From: Oegoconia quadripuncta | Taxonomy: Eukaryota; Arthropoda; Insecta; Lepidoptera; Autostichidae | NCBI GenBank assembly: GCA_949316235.1 | Contig: OX438758.1 | Coordinates: 15,504,194-15,568,193, forward strand | Direction of reading: 5' to 3' | Length of the DNA stretch: 64,000 nucleotides | In this document: piece by piece, positions 18,785 to 30,582 of the stretch | Layout of the letters: each line of letters starts with the position of its first letter | Position numbering within the stretch: position 1 is the stretch's first letter | The notes under the pieces: generated by a model | What the model saw: the letters and a program-made list of their open reading frames with translations, nothing else | Database searches by the model: none | Told to the model about the DNA's origin: nothing | Made by a program: the position numbers and the translations under genes

Positions 18785-20110
18785 CTTTCGACGAGTGCCT
18801 GCATGTTTTATTGAAACTTTGAGGTATTTTGTTGTTCAACCACTACAAAAAAACAGTAGTATGCAGTAATTGAGTACTACACTGAGAGCAGTAAAATTAT
18901 AAGAAATTACATATAGTAGTCGGAATAAAAATATTTTAACCGCAAATTCGAATCGACTTCCAATTCTTTCGAAACCACGACCTTAGCTAGAATATTCTTT
19001 CCATTCCACCAATTTGTTTTGTCCCATTCTAGCGGGACAGTCAATCAATTAAATCGAATTCTTGCAATCGCAAACTCAGTCAACCAAAGCGGTACATTTC
19101 TGCACACATCCCACGAGATTTTACTTGAGTAAGTAAACTCAAACGAGGCCACTCGCGCGCTGTCCCGTTTGAAATTCGAATAAGAATGTTCGAATTCCAA
19201 AATTGAATTTACGATGCTCAACGAGACATTCTCAGTTTATTGCTAGTTCAATATTGCGTTTGGTAGAGTACTCGATCTTTATTGAATTTTGAATCCGGTG
19301 GCTGTTGGATACCGTATATTAATGTGTAATACCTTGTTTTGGGATAATTTCTGTCTGCGAAAATAATAATTCAGTAAGGATACATTTTTAGCTACCTATA
19401 ACCTTAAAAGCCGTGATTTTTATTCACATTAATAGAGTACCTGTCAGTGATAGAATAAAAATTTGTTGCAACCAATCGGCAGATTGCTTTAGATATAAGT
19501 AGTATAGGTATTAAGAATAAAATAGACTGTTCGATGAAATTACCATTGTGTATTTCATTGCGTCGGAGAATATACTTACAACTCCTGTAACTATTTTCGG
19601 AAAAGTGGATAAGTAACTAAACTCAATAACCTAATTTTAAATAACATAAAGTAGCCATTGAATATTTTTTTATATTGTTTTAGAAGACCTAAGTATCTTC
19701 TACAACGTATTGAAATTCACAGTGTGAACTCTCATTTAATATTGTAAACTTAATTTAAATGATAAAGGCGACTTGTCCAGGCAATCCGACGTCTCTCGGT
19801 TTCACAGACTTTGTCCGTCCGTCTCTTGTCTTTAAACACAGTGAAGTCAAGTGAGAGTAATGAGTGAAGGCGAATTCTATAAACCGCCTTAAAAGTTGTC
19901 TATGACATTATTGTTATGAAAAAATAAGGCTCTGGCCACGTGGTCCGACTGCTTTTGTCCTACCGAACTTTTTTTTCCTGTTGGTTCGACTAACTAATTT
20001 TTGGGAGAAGATAAACGCTAGCTGTGGTTTGATCGAGGGTTTATTGTTGGATGTTGCACCGATTGGAAGAGAGAGAAAAACTGCCCGCTCGCCAGTATAT
20101 ACATTTACAT
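18785..20110. other. No gene seen
   Basis: AT-rich sequence. No recognised domain or clear repeat. Confidence 0.4.
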
Positions 20111-20111
20111 T

Positions 20112-20219
20112 TGCGCCATCTATCGGATTGTCCTGGAACCCGTGAGAAAGGTACACTTGTACCTATTGAAGTGAATAAATTGATTAGTGGTGGGTTCACG
20201 GGTTCGCCGATAGATGGCG
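20112..20219. mobile_element. Short element with imperfect inverted repeats
   Basis: GCGCCATCTATCGGATTGTC with GAACCCGTGAG on the left pairs with TTCACGGGTTCGCCGATAGA then TGGCGC on the right. About 107 bp in all. Confidence 0.5.
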
Positions 20220-21250
20220 CCAGTCTTTACATAATCGTGCCGACAGCGTCAGGCGAGGTTCTATACTGAACACTAATCGGACAATTGAAACTAATATTAT
20301 CTTAGACCACTTGTCCCACCAATCGGACCAAGCGTTCTAGACATCAGTAACGAGACTTGCAAACTGCGTATTAGGTAACCTTCTTAGGAAATAATATAAA
20401 GACAATGTCAAATGTTAATGTCAAGAGATAGCTGTCACGGACATTCTTCCTGCTTATTAGATTATTTGCATCCGAGAGAAGCTAATTAGTTAGTACTTAT
20501 TGAAAGATTTATTTTCATAGAATTTCTTGACGGACAAAACAGTTGGATAATGGATCCAGATAATAATGAACCTGAACTCTTGTACTTAAAACGCAAAGGT
20601 GGCTTGGTCTTGCTCCACAACGGATACCAATTTTACCGCAATAAAATTTTACCGCAATTTTACCGCAATAAAACGCAATAAAGCAGTAGCGGATCTATTC
20701 TTAAAGCAATTAAATTTATATTATGTTAATTGATTTGTAACACTATTGTTGAAGACAATCAATTTTCTTATAGAATTCGTACAACTCTTTCGTGGGAAAT
20801 TTAAAAAATAATACCTACTGAGAATGTAAGTATGTACTCCGCGACAATCATTTTGTACCCTTTACATTCTACCAAGGAGGCATTTAGCCATAACATAAAT
20901 GTTTATGTAAGAACACATTCACCAAATGAACCCTAAAATGAATACCAGCAATCTGTAAACAACGCATGTAGATTGACGTGAGAACTGAGAACATTATGTT
21001 AATATATGCCCCATTTGGGAGGCACTTTAGACACTTCACTCACCTGCAAAGAATCATAATGATTTGTTTACTGTGGGGTTAAAAACAGTGCTTAACCCCT
21101 GACATGGGGAAGGGATTATAAACGCGATGTGGTGTTGTAAGGTTCGTTGATTTTTAAAACCTGGCGAAAAACGACAAGTGTTGATGTGTTTGACGGTGTT
21201 GTGTGTGTGTGTGTGTGTGTCCGGTCTGGACGTATCTCAGTAATCCGTGG
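20220..21250. other. No gene seen
   Basis: Mixed sequence with a small tandem TTTTACCGCAATAAAA repeat at 20632-20680 and a (GT)n run at 21203-21220. No supported ORF. Confidence 0.4.
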
Positions 21251-21259
21251 TCCGATTTG

Positions 21260-22002
21260 AGTAGGTATAGTGTAAACGTACAGCGGGTCAGGAACAGAAA
21301 TAACATACGGTCTTACGGTATCTTGCTGTGGGGAAATGCCGCGGATATAAATACAATCTTTGTTTCACAAAACCGAGCCGTTCGCGCAATTTATCAATTG
21401 AGACCTGCAGTGTCACTTAGAGACAGATTTAAAGAGTATAATATTCTAACCTTTTCGTCACAGTACATTTTTGAAATCTAATACATGTCAAAAAAAATAT
21501 AGCATCATGTAGGAAAAATAGTGATAAACATGATGTCAATACAAGAAATAAAGATAAACTTGCAGGTCACATAAGTCGCCTCCACAAAGTCAGTAATTCA
21601 TTCAAAGGGTTATGTATACGCTTTTTCAATAAAGTTCCTGTTGATATACAAAATCTTCCTTTCAATAAATTTAAAGATACTATAAAACAGAAACTTATTA
21701 AGAAAGCATATTATAAAATATCAGATTATTTAGATGATAAACAATCATGGACATAACCAGCCCGTTCGCATAACCAGGCTATTTCACAATTAATAATGAA
21801 ATATTATAATATAAAATAATAATTTTGTAATATAAAAACCTTTTTTTAAAAGAGCGACCTCTTGAGTTTCTTGCTTGTTCTTCTCAGGGGAAAATTGCCT
21901 TTTGAACAAGCAGTAGCTTTAAAAATGTAAAATCTGACTATTTTAAGTGTACCCTGTGTACCTACAAAATAAAGCATTTTTTGATTTTGATTTTGCTTTT
22001 GA
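21260..22002 (+). pseudogene. Non-LTR retrotransposon C-terminus and 3' UTR (LINE-3 family)
   Basis: The reading frame gives SYGILLWGNAADINTIFVSQ and NRAVRAIYQLRPAVSLRDRF, typical of a jockey-like reverse-transcriptase tail. It breaks after FEI (stop at 21479-21481) and resumes in another frame with LAGHISRLHKVSNSFKG and FNKFKDTIKQKLIKKAYY to a stop near 21754. The 3' UTR ends AAATAAAGCATTTTTTGATT with a (TTTTGA)n tail. 3' UTR copies are at 31327-31440 (-) and 35813-36297 (+). Confidence 0.75.
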
Positions 22003-22688
22003 TACAATAATCTCGCCGCTATTGATACAGGAACATTTATTGAGCCAAACCTACATCGTATTGTCTTAACTGTAATTGTCTCATCAGTGTAAATCTTTCA
22101 TTTCGGTTTCTAGCACACTCCATCAACAAGTGACATCCTATTCTAAACTTAATTTTTATAATTTTTGTGTGGATTGGAATCCCACGATCGACCTGTTAAT
22201 GTGTTAAGCGTTCAATGTAGGTACAATGGTTGCTTGGTCCAATCCCAATTATTATGAGTTCCCCTTGTAAAAATAACCCACAATTGCGTACTTCTCACTT
22301 ACTCTACATGTTACTTCCCACAATAACATTAACAGCGCGGCGTAAAACTAAAAGCATTACTCGCCCCCTTTTTAGTGAACGCGTAAAAAGTAAATAACTT
22401 TCGGTGCGTAGTTCTCGCGCCAAACAAAAATTTGGCGCCACAAGGGCATAAAAGCCGGTGAAGTGTTAACTATATACGAGCAGTAACCCTTGAACTCTGG
22501 ACACACGTAAACCTCCGGCATTTAACCTTCTTTTTTAAAAGTCTGGAGGTTGCTTGATGAATAATGAGTGGCCAAGTTCTGTAGCAACTACAATAGGAAC
22601 CTATCCCCGTGGGGGGTTAGGTTAGGTTAGTTAGGGGAAGATCGGAGCATGTAACTACGAAATGCACATGCGGTGCAGAATTTTTATT
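22003..22688. other. No gene seen
   Basis: A short GGTTAGGTTAG run sits near 22617. Otherwise nothing recognised. Confidence 0.4.
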
Positions 22689-22689
22689 A

Positions 22690-22940
22690 TGTACTACGGG
22701 TTAGCATTAAGGTGGACTGACCCGGAAACCCTATCTTATTTGGGGAACTGGCTATTACATTTCTGACAACTGGAACACAACAATACCATTAACATTGTTG
22801 TTTGGCGGCAGAATAAGATAAGAAGGTGAAATGCTCTGCCACCATCCAAATCGAATACTAAACATGTACCCCGCTGGGGATCGAACCCGCGATCTCCGAT
22901 TCGTAAACCCGTGTTTACATTGAGCCACGGAGGCGGTTTG
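22690..22940 (-). mobile_element. SINE-A with internal deletions
   Basis: The reverse head (GAGCCACGGAGGCGG) and B-box (GGGGATCGAACCCGCGA) are present, but parts of the middle and the 3' block are missing. Confidence 0.8.
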
Positions 22941-23219
22941 ATCGGCCCTTAGAAGAGCTTACGTGGGCTTGCATAGGGACTATTGACGACGATGAGTTAA
23001 TCTTACAGACTCAAAATAGTTTTTAAGACACTGCTAGTGCTGTATTCAAATTCACACAGTTGCGTTTCTAAGAACAGCCTGGTCCGAATTCGTCTGGTGC
23101 CCGATGGGAAAAATGCATTAACACTAATAGAAATACAATACAATATTCATTCATTCACTTCACAAAAGACTTTATGCTAACTATAGTAATTATATTCGTA
23201 CATCCAATCTCTTGTGATA

Positions 23220-23560
23220 GTTTTTTTTTTTTATGCACGCCGGATTCGTACTTGACCTCAATTCCACCTAATGTTAAGTGAAGATGAGGTCGAAGGTGGA
23301 AGCGTACTGACCCGGAAACCCCAACACATTTGGGGAACTGGCTATCTTATCTCAGACAACCGGAACACAACAATGCGATTAACATTGCTGCTTGGCGGCA
23401 GATTTAGATAAGATGGTGGTAGCTAGCCAGGCGGACATTGTTAAAATAGTAGGGCATTTTAACCAACCAAACCGGGTACTTAAACATGTACCCCTGGGGA
23501 TCGAACCCGCGACCTCCGAATCGTAAACCCAATGTTGTTTACATTGAGCCACGGAGTCTG
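23220..23560 (-). mobile_element. SINE-A, near full length
   Basis: T-run, CTTGACCTCAATTCCACCTA, CCGGAAACCCCAACACATTT, B-box GATCGAACCCGCGACCTC and head TTTACATTGAGCCACGGAG in the expected reverse order. Confidence 0.85.
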
Positions 23561-23846
23561 GTGTCTGTGAAAGACTAAACACCTATGTTACAGATCACCA
23601 ACTCCCGTACCATGACATCGTTTATCGCGCGCGACGTGAAAGTGGGATAGTTGTATATTTCGTCCAACAGAATGAGCGGGACAAATATTATCGCACACGA
23701 CATTACCGTTTATAGCGCCTGTCATGCTACTAGTGCAGGTTCCCACCAGAACGACTTAGGGCTAAATGAACATCCAATTTACATCCAAATCTAGAAAAAA
23801 TAATAACTTAAGTAATCTTACCTCATCAGGATACTATATGTATATA

Positions 23847-24671
23847 CAGGGCGTCCCAAAGTTATGGGACATGAAGGGGAAGTACCTTAAATATTGTAGA
23901 TAGTGAATTTTGCTCAAAGAAGACTTTATGTTATTTTTAAAAGTTAGTAATTCTGCATTCATAGATTTTCTAAAAATTACTTGCTTCGGCTGGGAATCGA
24001 ACCGACTTAAATGTGAAAAAAAAAACACCCTACTTTTATGATGCCAATCGAAAGAATAGCTAAAAAATAATAACTCTGCCTAAGTAACATAGTATTTTAA
24101 AAGAAAGGAACAACATAAAATGATTGAGTCAAATTTCAAGAAAGTTATTTATTGCCGACGACGTTCGAAAAGTAGCGATATTATCATTCCAAAGATAGCA
24201 TTGATTATTCGTAAATAAGTACCCACTTCATAAAATAGGTACTAACATAGTTTTCCTTATTATAAGTGCACGTGTAGATGAAATGATAACAAGAGGGATC
24301 ACATTTTGAGCATTTAATTAATTAATTTACAAAAAAATACCTACTTAATTGACTACGGCAGTTTCATGTATGTTTTTTATTTGATTAAAATGATTAATTT
24401 CACGTTGTTCCTTTCTTTTAAAATACTATGTTACTTAGGCAGAGTTATTATTTTTTAGCTATTCTTTCGATTGGCATCATAAAAGTAGGGTGTTTTTTTT
24501 TTCACATTTGAGTCGGTTCGATTCCCAGCCGAAGCAAATAATTTTTAGAAAATCTATGAATGCAGAATTACTAACTTTTAAAAATAACATAAAGTCTTCT
24601 TTGAGCAAAATTCACTATCTACGATATTTAAGGTACTTCCCCTTCATGTCCCATAACTTTGGGACGCCCTG
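23847..24671. mobile_element. Long-inverted-repeat MITE with TA duplication, 825 bp
   Basis: The arms at 23847-24114 and 24404-24671 (about 268 bp each) are near-identical inverted copies. The outer ends are CAGGGCGTCCCAAAG and CTTTGGGACGCCCTG, flanked by TA on both sides (23845-23846 and 24672-24673). The 289-bp centre has no ORF. A TA duplication and CAGGG ends point to the IS630/Tc1/mariner group. A single diverged arm recurs at 41353-41535. Confidence 0.85.
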
Positions 24672-24798
24672 TATATATGTATGTACACCTATAGAAATTT
24701 GGAGTAGAAATGTAGTCATTTCTGTCTCTATAGAAATGCTTATATTTTTTGCAAAAACCTTTTAACACGGCAAAGGAACTCTAAAATAAATAATATCT

Positions 24799-24943
24799 GG
24801 ACCCCGATTCTCGCGCGTTCGACATTTACGGTCGATAGACATCCATAGGTTTGTCACTTTTGCACGCCCTTATTAGTACGAAACAGATAGTTATACCAAT
24901 GTCTATCGACAGTGAAATCTCGAACGCACGAGAATCGGGGTCA
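24799..24943. mobile_element. MITE with about 45-bp inverted repeats
   Basis: GACCCCGATTCTCGCGCGTT, with CGA, at the left edge pairs with TCGAACGCACGAGAATCGGG at the right edge. The inner pair is GGTCGATAGACAT and ATGTCTATCGAC. No ORF. Confidence 0.75.
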
Positions 24944-25018
24944 TGAACTCTCATAGGTCATATTAATTTACTATTAGCGGTCATAATGGCCACGTCTTAA
25001 TAAAATTCGGATACAATA

Positions 25019-25094
25019 AAGCACGGTTAGCACAAGATGGCGCAGGTAGTGACCATGATGTCACTACCTGCGCCATCTTGTGCTAACCGTGCTT
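25019..25094. repeat. Perfect 35-bp hairpin with 6-nt loop
   Basis: Bases 25019-25053 are the exact reverse complement of 25060-25094, with CATGAT as the loop. No mismatch is seen. The arm contains CACAAGATGGCGCAGGTAGT. Confidence 0.95.
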
Positions 25095-25429
25095 GCTCCA
25101 CTCTTTACCTCCAAAGTATTGATTGTGGTGACAATACGAAGGCAGTGAATTAGTTTATAGCTTGGAGGAAATTGTTTTTAGGACCTTCCCCTGGTTCCTG
25201 GTTCAATTCAATTTCGATTTTTTCTCTTATACTCGTAGCAGTTGCAGAACCCGCAGAAATCGTTAGTTAACCATACAGCAGGGTTAGTGAACTAATACGA
25301 GTATGATACAAACAAATAATTTTCAAAACACTGAAGAAAAATTTGCATCGTGGTTTTTTCAAGAAGACGATGCAGAAACACATTAATAAATCACCTAAAA
25401 TACTCTCTCTATGTACCTTGAAAACAACA

Positions 25430-25665
25430 TTCAAACTTCAAACATTTATTTCAACGTAAGATACCTACATGACGTCATTTATTGAATGTCAATTTAAATT
25501 TACTGGAAGTAATAATAGGGCTTATTGCATTTATGTCAGTAGGCATGTTCAAGCTACTACTGCTTCGGAAAGGGAAATCATCTGTGGGACAAGAAGCGAC
25601 GCGAAGAAAACAAACAGCATTCGTTTTTTAAGCAAAAAATATACAACTGAAACAATTTTATAATT
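25430..25665 (-). mobile_element. Non-LTR 3' end with TTTGAAG tail
   Basis: On the minus strand GTATCTTACGTTGAAATAAA leads to TGTTTGAAGTTTGAATG. The body includes TCCCACAGATGATTTCCCTT. Related copies are at 27025-27080 (-) and 35930-36115 (+). The plus-strand 64-codon frame here is a by-product. Confidence 0.65.
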
Positions 25666-26245
25666 TTTGAGAGCTTCATTCAAGGACTCTCATTGTAAAT
25701 TTCTCCACCGACATTTTGCCGTACATAAAGTTATCGTCTGCCATTACAAAATCCACTGATTCTTCGCGGACGCGAACAAAGCCACTTCACTGACTAAACA
25801 TTTAAAACTCTAATACCAATTTACTGAACATATCGAAGAGCATTGTTTAGATAACTTCCTAGTAAGTCAGTCGCCGTAGAATATACAAGTTAATTTGGCA
25901 GAAGTTAGTTGTATACTTGTATCACGTAGGAAACTATTCACTTGTTCCAGCCGCTAAACTTGGCAACTTGCCTCGGTTTTACCAGCCTTTGGAAGTTAAC
26001 ATCTTAATTGTAGATTGAAGGAAATTACTAGGGAAAGCAAGTTTCAGTCGGTAATAACAAAATTGAGTTTGTAATATGTAGAGAAATTGGAAACTCTCCC
26101 GAACAGCGGCCTCGCCTTAGCTCGTAGCAGCGTGGCCGCCAGACTTCAAAGATTAAAGATTTTTAAGAATGGAACGAGTTAATCAGTCAGAGATAGATGG
26201 AGTCCATGCCATAAATATGCTTCCATCCTGAACGGAGTCTTAGTC
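25666..26245. other. No gene seen
   Basis: No recognised repeat or coding signal. Confidence 0.4.
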
Positions 26246-26246
26246 T

Positions 26247-26475
26247 TGTCCGTTCCAGTCATTCCAGTCCGTTCCAGTCCGTTCCAGTCCGTTCCAGTCC
26301 GTTCCAGTCCGTTCCAGTCCTTTCCAGTCCTTTCCAGTCCATTCCAATCCGTTCCAGTTCGTTCCAGTCCGTTCCAGTCCGTTCAGTCCGTTCCAGTCCA
26401 TTCCTGTTCATTCCAGTTCATTCCAGCCCATTCCAGCACTTTCCAGCCCATTCTAATCCATTCCAGTCAATTCCG
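26247..26475. repeat. GTTCCAGTCC minisatellite
   Basis: A 10-bp unit made of two related pentamers (GTTCC, AGTCC) is repeated over about 230 bp. ATTCC, AATCC and AGCCC variants increase to the right. The plus-strand Ser/Pro/Val/Phe-rich open frame (26246-26566) comes from this repeat and is not a gene. Confidence 0.9.
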
Positions 26476-26569
26476 TCCGTCCACTCCACTCCTTCGCATT
26501 TCAGTCTGTAATATCAGGACGGATATTATTCAGCATATTAAAATGAATATATCTGGATATTACTAAACA

Positions 26570-27020
26570 ATATTTCTTTTATGTATACTGTTATTTCGCG
26601 AACTCTACGAAATAACTTCGCGAGATCGTGATGAGGTAATAGTAAACAATTTGCCTTTGAAGTCAGCTGTATTTTTAATATTAACGAAGAATATATAGTG
26701 AAAGCAAATATAGACATTGACTTTCATAATTCGATTTCACTTCGGTGTTCGTCAGAATTTTCTCCATAAAAACAACATTTTTCTACGTAACTTAATTAAG
26801 TATGTAAAAGGTTTTTTGATTCTACCTCAACTTTGATTTATGGATATTATATAAAGACTCGTTCTATTCGGATTTTTTCCTTTAGAAAAGTTTGTTATTT
26901 ATGGGTAATTACCGTGCTTAGCAATATTTTTACGTTTACGCAAATATGATCACGCCTCGCAGTTTAGATCCGAACTCAAGTGGCTACCAATTCGCTTTCA
27001 CAGAAACAGTCATATTCTAT
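26570..27020. other. No gene seen
   Basis: AT-rich sequence, nothing recognised. Confidence 0.4.
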
Positions 27021-27024
27021 GTGT

Positions 27025-27080
27025 TCAAACTTCAAACTTCAAGCATTTATTTCAACGTAAGATACATGATATCATGGGAT
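27025..27080 (-). mobile_element. TTTGAAG-tailed non-LTR end, fragment
   Basis: AACTTCAAACTTCAAGCATT and CAACGTAAGATACATGATA match the reverse of the tail at 35930-36115. Confidence 0.6.
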
Positions 27081-27084
27081 TAGT

Positions 27085-27182
27085 GGGTATCCCTGCCGAC
27101 AGGGAAGGGAGTCCCACATAACCGTCTCGCCGTCCCCCAGGCGAGCGGTACGCGTAATGGGTTACCCCGCGTCAAAAAAAAA
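27085..27182 (+). mobile_element. Retroposon 3' end, GTCCCACATAACCGTC family
   Basis: AGTCCCACATAACCGTCTCG and CCCCAGGCGAGCGGTACGCG, then CGCGTCAAAAAAAAA. The same block with its A-tail is at 47873-47950, so this is a dispersed retroposed end. Confidence 0.65.
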
Positions 27183-28360
27183 GTTATTAAGACGAATCTA
27201 ACGACGACATGCACTTCTGCATGCAATCTGTCAAGTGGTTTAGGTTACAGGATGCGCCAATGGAATGGACATACATGCATTTTACATGTGGGACATTTAC
27301 ACGTGGGAACTTGTAATTGGCATTTTTTTTTTACACATTGTTCATAATGATATTTTATGTATTAGCTGTAAGTTCTCCTAAAAGCAAATAAATAAAAAAT
27401 ACATACACACGAAAAACCACCCTCTTCTCTTGGGCAGTCAGGTAAATAGACCGACACGACACCTAATCTCACTTTTGATGAAAAAAGTCTATATTTTAAT
27501 GAAAATAGTCTATGTACTCTTGCAAGAAGAAGAAAAAAAAAAAAAAACTGTGTTTAAGATCTACAATCCCGTTGGTTTTGCTAACTTGCGTAACAAGCCC
27601 GCAATACAAAGATGTAATTGTAACATATGTTGAGGGCAGGCTGAAAACCAATGCTGAGTGATTCACGTCACTCAGTGTTTACTGAGACTGTCCCCCACAC
27701 ACGCACTCATTGTAGTACCTAGTTAGTCATAGAGCCGTGTTGGTGGATCGATCTTGAGACTGGGATCGCGTCTTGATCTCGATACTATAGTTTTCCTTTA
27801 TTTTTATTTTTTCTGATACTGTTTCAATATGAAATAGGTTCTCAAGCGTGTGCTGGTGGCCATCTCGGTCTCGAGAGCGGTTTGCGGGATGCGGACCTTG
27901 ATTTCTTGTATGTTGTTGTGGTTTTTTTTTTTCTCGGTGTGTGGAAATAAATGGTTTTGAGGTCTTATTTTTCTTCTATCCTTTTATAACTATTACCTCA
28001 CAACGCCGCTTGGTTTATAAACTATGTCAAAGCAAGGTACGAGGTACATACAAACTAGTATACAAGCTTATTGGCACTCATCTTACGCCATAAATCTGGT
28101 AGTAAAACACTTCCCCTTGTGCTGACGATAATGTGTTTTCTATAAGCATTTTATAGGTGGCGAGATGTGGTGGAGGAATATATAGATTAACAAGGGTGAG
28201 CTATTAAGTTTGTCTAACAAGATAATCCTATTGATAAGATAGCCAGACCTCCAAATAAGTTGTTTCGAGTGGGCTCACTTCTACCACTTCGGTCTAAAAT
28301 TAGTAAAGTACGAAAAAGGCTAAAAAGGTACGCAAAACAAAAAACGTTAGTACTACATTA
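27183..28360. other. No gene seen
   Basis: Homopolymer runs at 27326, 27530 and 27925. No supported ORF. Confidence 0.4.
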
Positions 28361-28363
28361 GTA

Positions 28364-28620
28364 GATTCGGAGGTCGCGGGTTCGATCCCCAGCGGGGTAC
28401 ATAAGTACTCGGTTTGGTTGGTGGTAGGGCATTTTAAATGTCCGCCTGGCTAGCTACCACCATTAATAGCATTGTTGTGTTCCGGTTGTCAGAGATAAGA
28501 TAGCCAGTCCCTGAAATGTGTTGGGGTTTCCGGGTCGTACGCTTCCACCTTCGACCTCATCTTCACTTAACATCAGGTGTGATTGAGGTCAAGTAACAAT
28601 ACGTTGTGCATAAAAAAAAA
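28364..28620 (+). mobile_element. SINE-A lacking its first 40 bases
   Basis: It begins at TTCGGAGGTCGCGGGTTCGA (B-box) and runs to the A-tail, with a deletion in the TCTGCCGCC region. Confidence 0.8.
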
Positions 28621-28904
28621 TACGTGTTTGTAAACGCTTTATTGTACTTCACATGATACACATATTAATAAATTAACTTTAACTTAAAATTAAGTACAAA
28701 GGCGGACTTATTCCATAAAGGATTATCAAGGATAAGTACTTTTATGTGACGTAGCATCGTTAAATACAAACTTTAAAAATCCGTTGCTAAAATGTATATT
28801 TTATGTTTTTCTTCATTAGAGATTTTACAGGCACCAAAAAATAAACAGACTGTATGCAAGAGACTAGGCAGAGCGCTCTGGCACTTTGGGCAAAGTAATA
28901 TTAT

Positions 28905-29035
28905 AATAAATAATAATAAATATCTTTGCAGCGCCATTTAGTTCCACACTAAGCAACTAGGCTTGTATTATGGATACCAGATGGTTGATAAACTACACAA
29001 ATACATTTTTTCTTGTAAATAAATATAATAAGGTT
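28905..29035 (-). mobile_element. SINE-B, 3' part
   Basis: AATAATAATAAATATCTTTG, GCGCCATTTAGTTCCACACT and ACCAGATGGTTGATAAACTA in reverse order. The head is missing. Confidence 0.75.
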
Positions 29036-29059
29036 TATATTCATTATAATATAACGCCT

Positions 29060-29490
29060 TCCCTGGCTCGAATCCTCCTGGGCATGCTGAAGATCAAGTT
29101 ATCCAGCGTTCCTTGGGGTAACCTGTCCCATTCTTGAATAGCGGCTTCCCTCAGCTCTGACACTGTCTGGGGACGTGGCTGACGGTTCCAATCAGCTCGC
29201 TTAAGAGCATCCCACGCGTGCTGTATTGGGTTTAAGTCAGACGAGCAGCCTAACCTTGTGATGTCGTATTCTCAGAGAGCAGCATTGACTTGTTGAGCTC
29301 GATGTGCGGGCTCATTATCATCGACACGTACAAATCGGTGTCCATGGTTTACTCGGAATGGTGTGACAATTCCATCATTGCTGCTTTATACATGTCTGCT
29401 GTCATGAATCCCTCGATTCGGGATCAAATGCGTTCTAGCTCTAATCATAATACCAACCCAAAAGGACACCGATTTCCCACCTTGCTGGAC
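29060..29490 (-). pseudogene. Tc1-like transposase fragment, inactivated
   Basis: Minus-strand frames give FVRVDDNEPAHRAQQVNAAL, ITRLGCSSDLNPIQHAWDAL, RQPRPQTVSELREAAIQEWD and LDNLILSMPRR, the DDE-region C-terminal half of a Tc1-type transposase. The usual catalytic Glu in the NPIE position is Gln here. In-frame stops (for example TGA before the EYDITRL segment) break it. The N-terminal DNA-binding part and the terminal repeats are absent. Confidence 0.8.
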
Positions 29491-29499
29491 TGTTATAAA

Positions 29500-29755
29500 T
29501 AAATATCCTTGGACATGCACACAATGCCATCTAGTTCCACTTTAAGCAACTAAAGGCCTGGGTTGTGGACACCAGATGGTTGATATACTACATAAATACA
29601 TTTTCTTTTTGTAAATAAATACTTATTATAAATGAAAAACATCCATAAATCGGGGACGTCTGTATTATCATACAAACATAAGTCCCTAGCGGGATTCTAA
29701 CCCGCGACCTTTTGGTAGCAGAGTTTCTAACCACTACACCTAACAGGTCGTCATA
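29500..29755 (-). mobile_element. SINE-B, full length
   Basis: It runs from the reverse tail (ATAAATATCCTTGGACATGC) through GCCATCTAGTTCCAC to the reverse B-box (GGGATTCTAACCCGCGACCT) and A-box end (AACCACTACACC...GGTCGTC). Confidence 0.8.
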
Positions 29756-30420
29756 TTAAAAATCTATGCGCTCTAATTAATTTGCCTTGGGATTCAATCG
29801 GTAAAAAGTACGAAATGGTAATACAGAACGTATTAACAATGTGATTAGTGCCATATCCTAATAAATATACAGGAGATGGAAATGTCAAAATCTTCAACAT
29901 GTATGCAGTTTCTTTTTCAGACTTAAATATATCAATCTATTAAGCTAGATACGCACTTTAATTATCATTAAAAAGTGTAACAGTATCTTATTTCGTTTAG
30001 GAGTATTCGACTGAGATCACTTATCGTTGTCACCCTGTATATGGTTTGTATTCCTATAGGTATCTAGCAATGTATTGTCCTTTTACACAATACAAAAGGG
30101 CGCTGTCGTTTATCTCTTGCTCCCAGAGACATTCATACATCTGCATTAGTTACTGTTCATAGCACTGTTTTGACGACTTCATATATATACACTTAGCGAT
30201 GATACTGTTTTGTTGCGTGTGTGTGTATGACTTCTGTTGTAGAGAAAAATCTTCTATTGTATTATGTTACTTACACATTATGTTTTATTGGTCGCCCGCT
30301 AATCACGTCAATCTGGGCGGTTTTGCGATGAAGTGCGCTATAAAGTTGGAATAGGGAATCCCTATGATAACATTTGGAGTTTGTTACAGGTACAGGTATA
30401 CAAGTAGTTTGAATAGTATA
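29756..30420. other. No gene seen
   Basis: An isolated CACCCTGTATATGG phrase at 30031 resembles a CAGGGTG-type MITE end, but no partner end was found. Confidence 0.35.
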
Positions 30421-30424
30421 CATA

Positions 30425-30562
30425 AATATTTATATAAACATCCATGACTCGGGAATATATGTTCGTATTCATCACACAAACATTTACCCCTCGCGGGATT
30501 CGAACCCGCAACAGTTGGTTTCGCTGACAGGGTCACTATCCACTACACCAGTCGGTCGACAA
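30425..30562 (-). mobile_element. SINE-C copy
   Basis: Reverse head GACTATCC-type A-box (CTATCCACTACACCAGTCGG) and B-box GGGATTCGAACCCGCAAC, with the body TAAACATCCATGACTCGGGA. Other copies are at 38268-38416 (-) and 60295-60485 (+). Confidence 0.75.
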
Positions 30563-30582
30563 TTCCACCGACACATACATTA

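Noticed and set aside
20051..20269. Opposed short frames at 19914-20269 as a gene pair
   Set aside because: They overlap a small inverted-repeat element and have no recognisable domain.
26246..26566. 106-codon Ser/Pro/Phe/Val-rich frame
   Set aside because: It translates the GTTCCAGTCC minisatellite.
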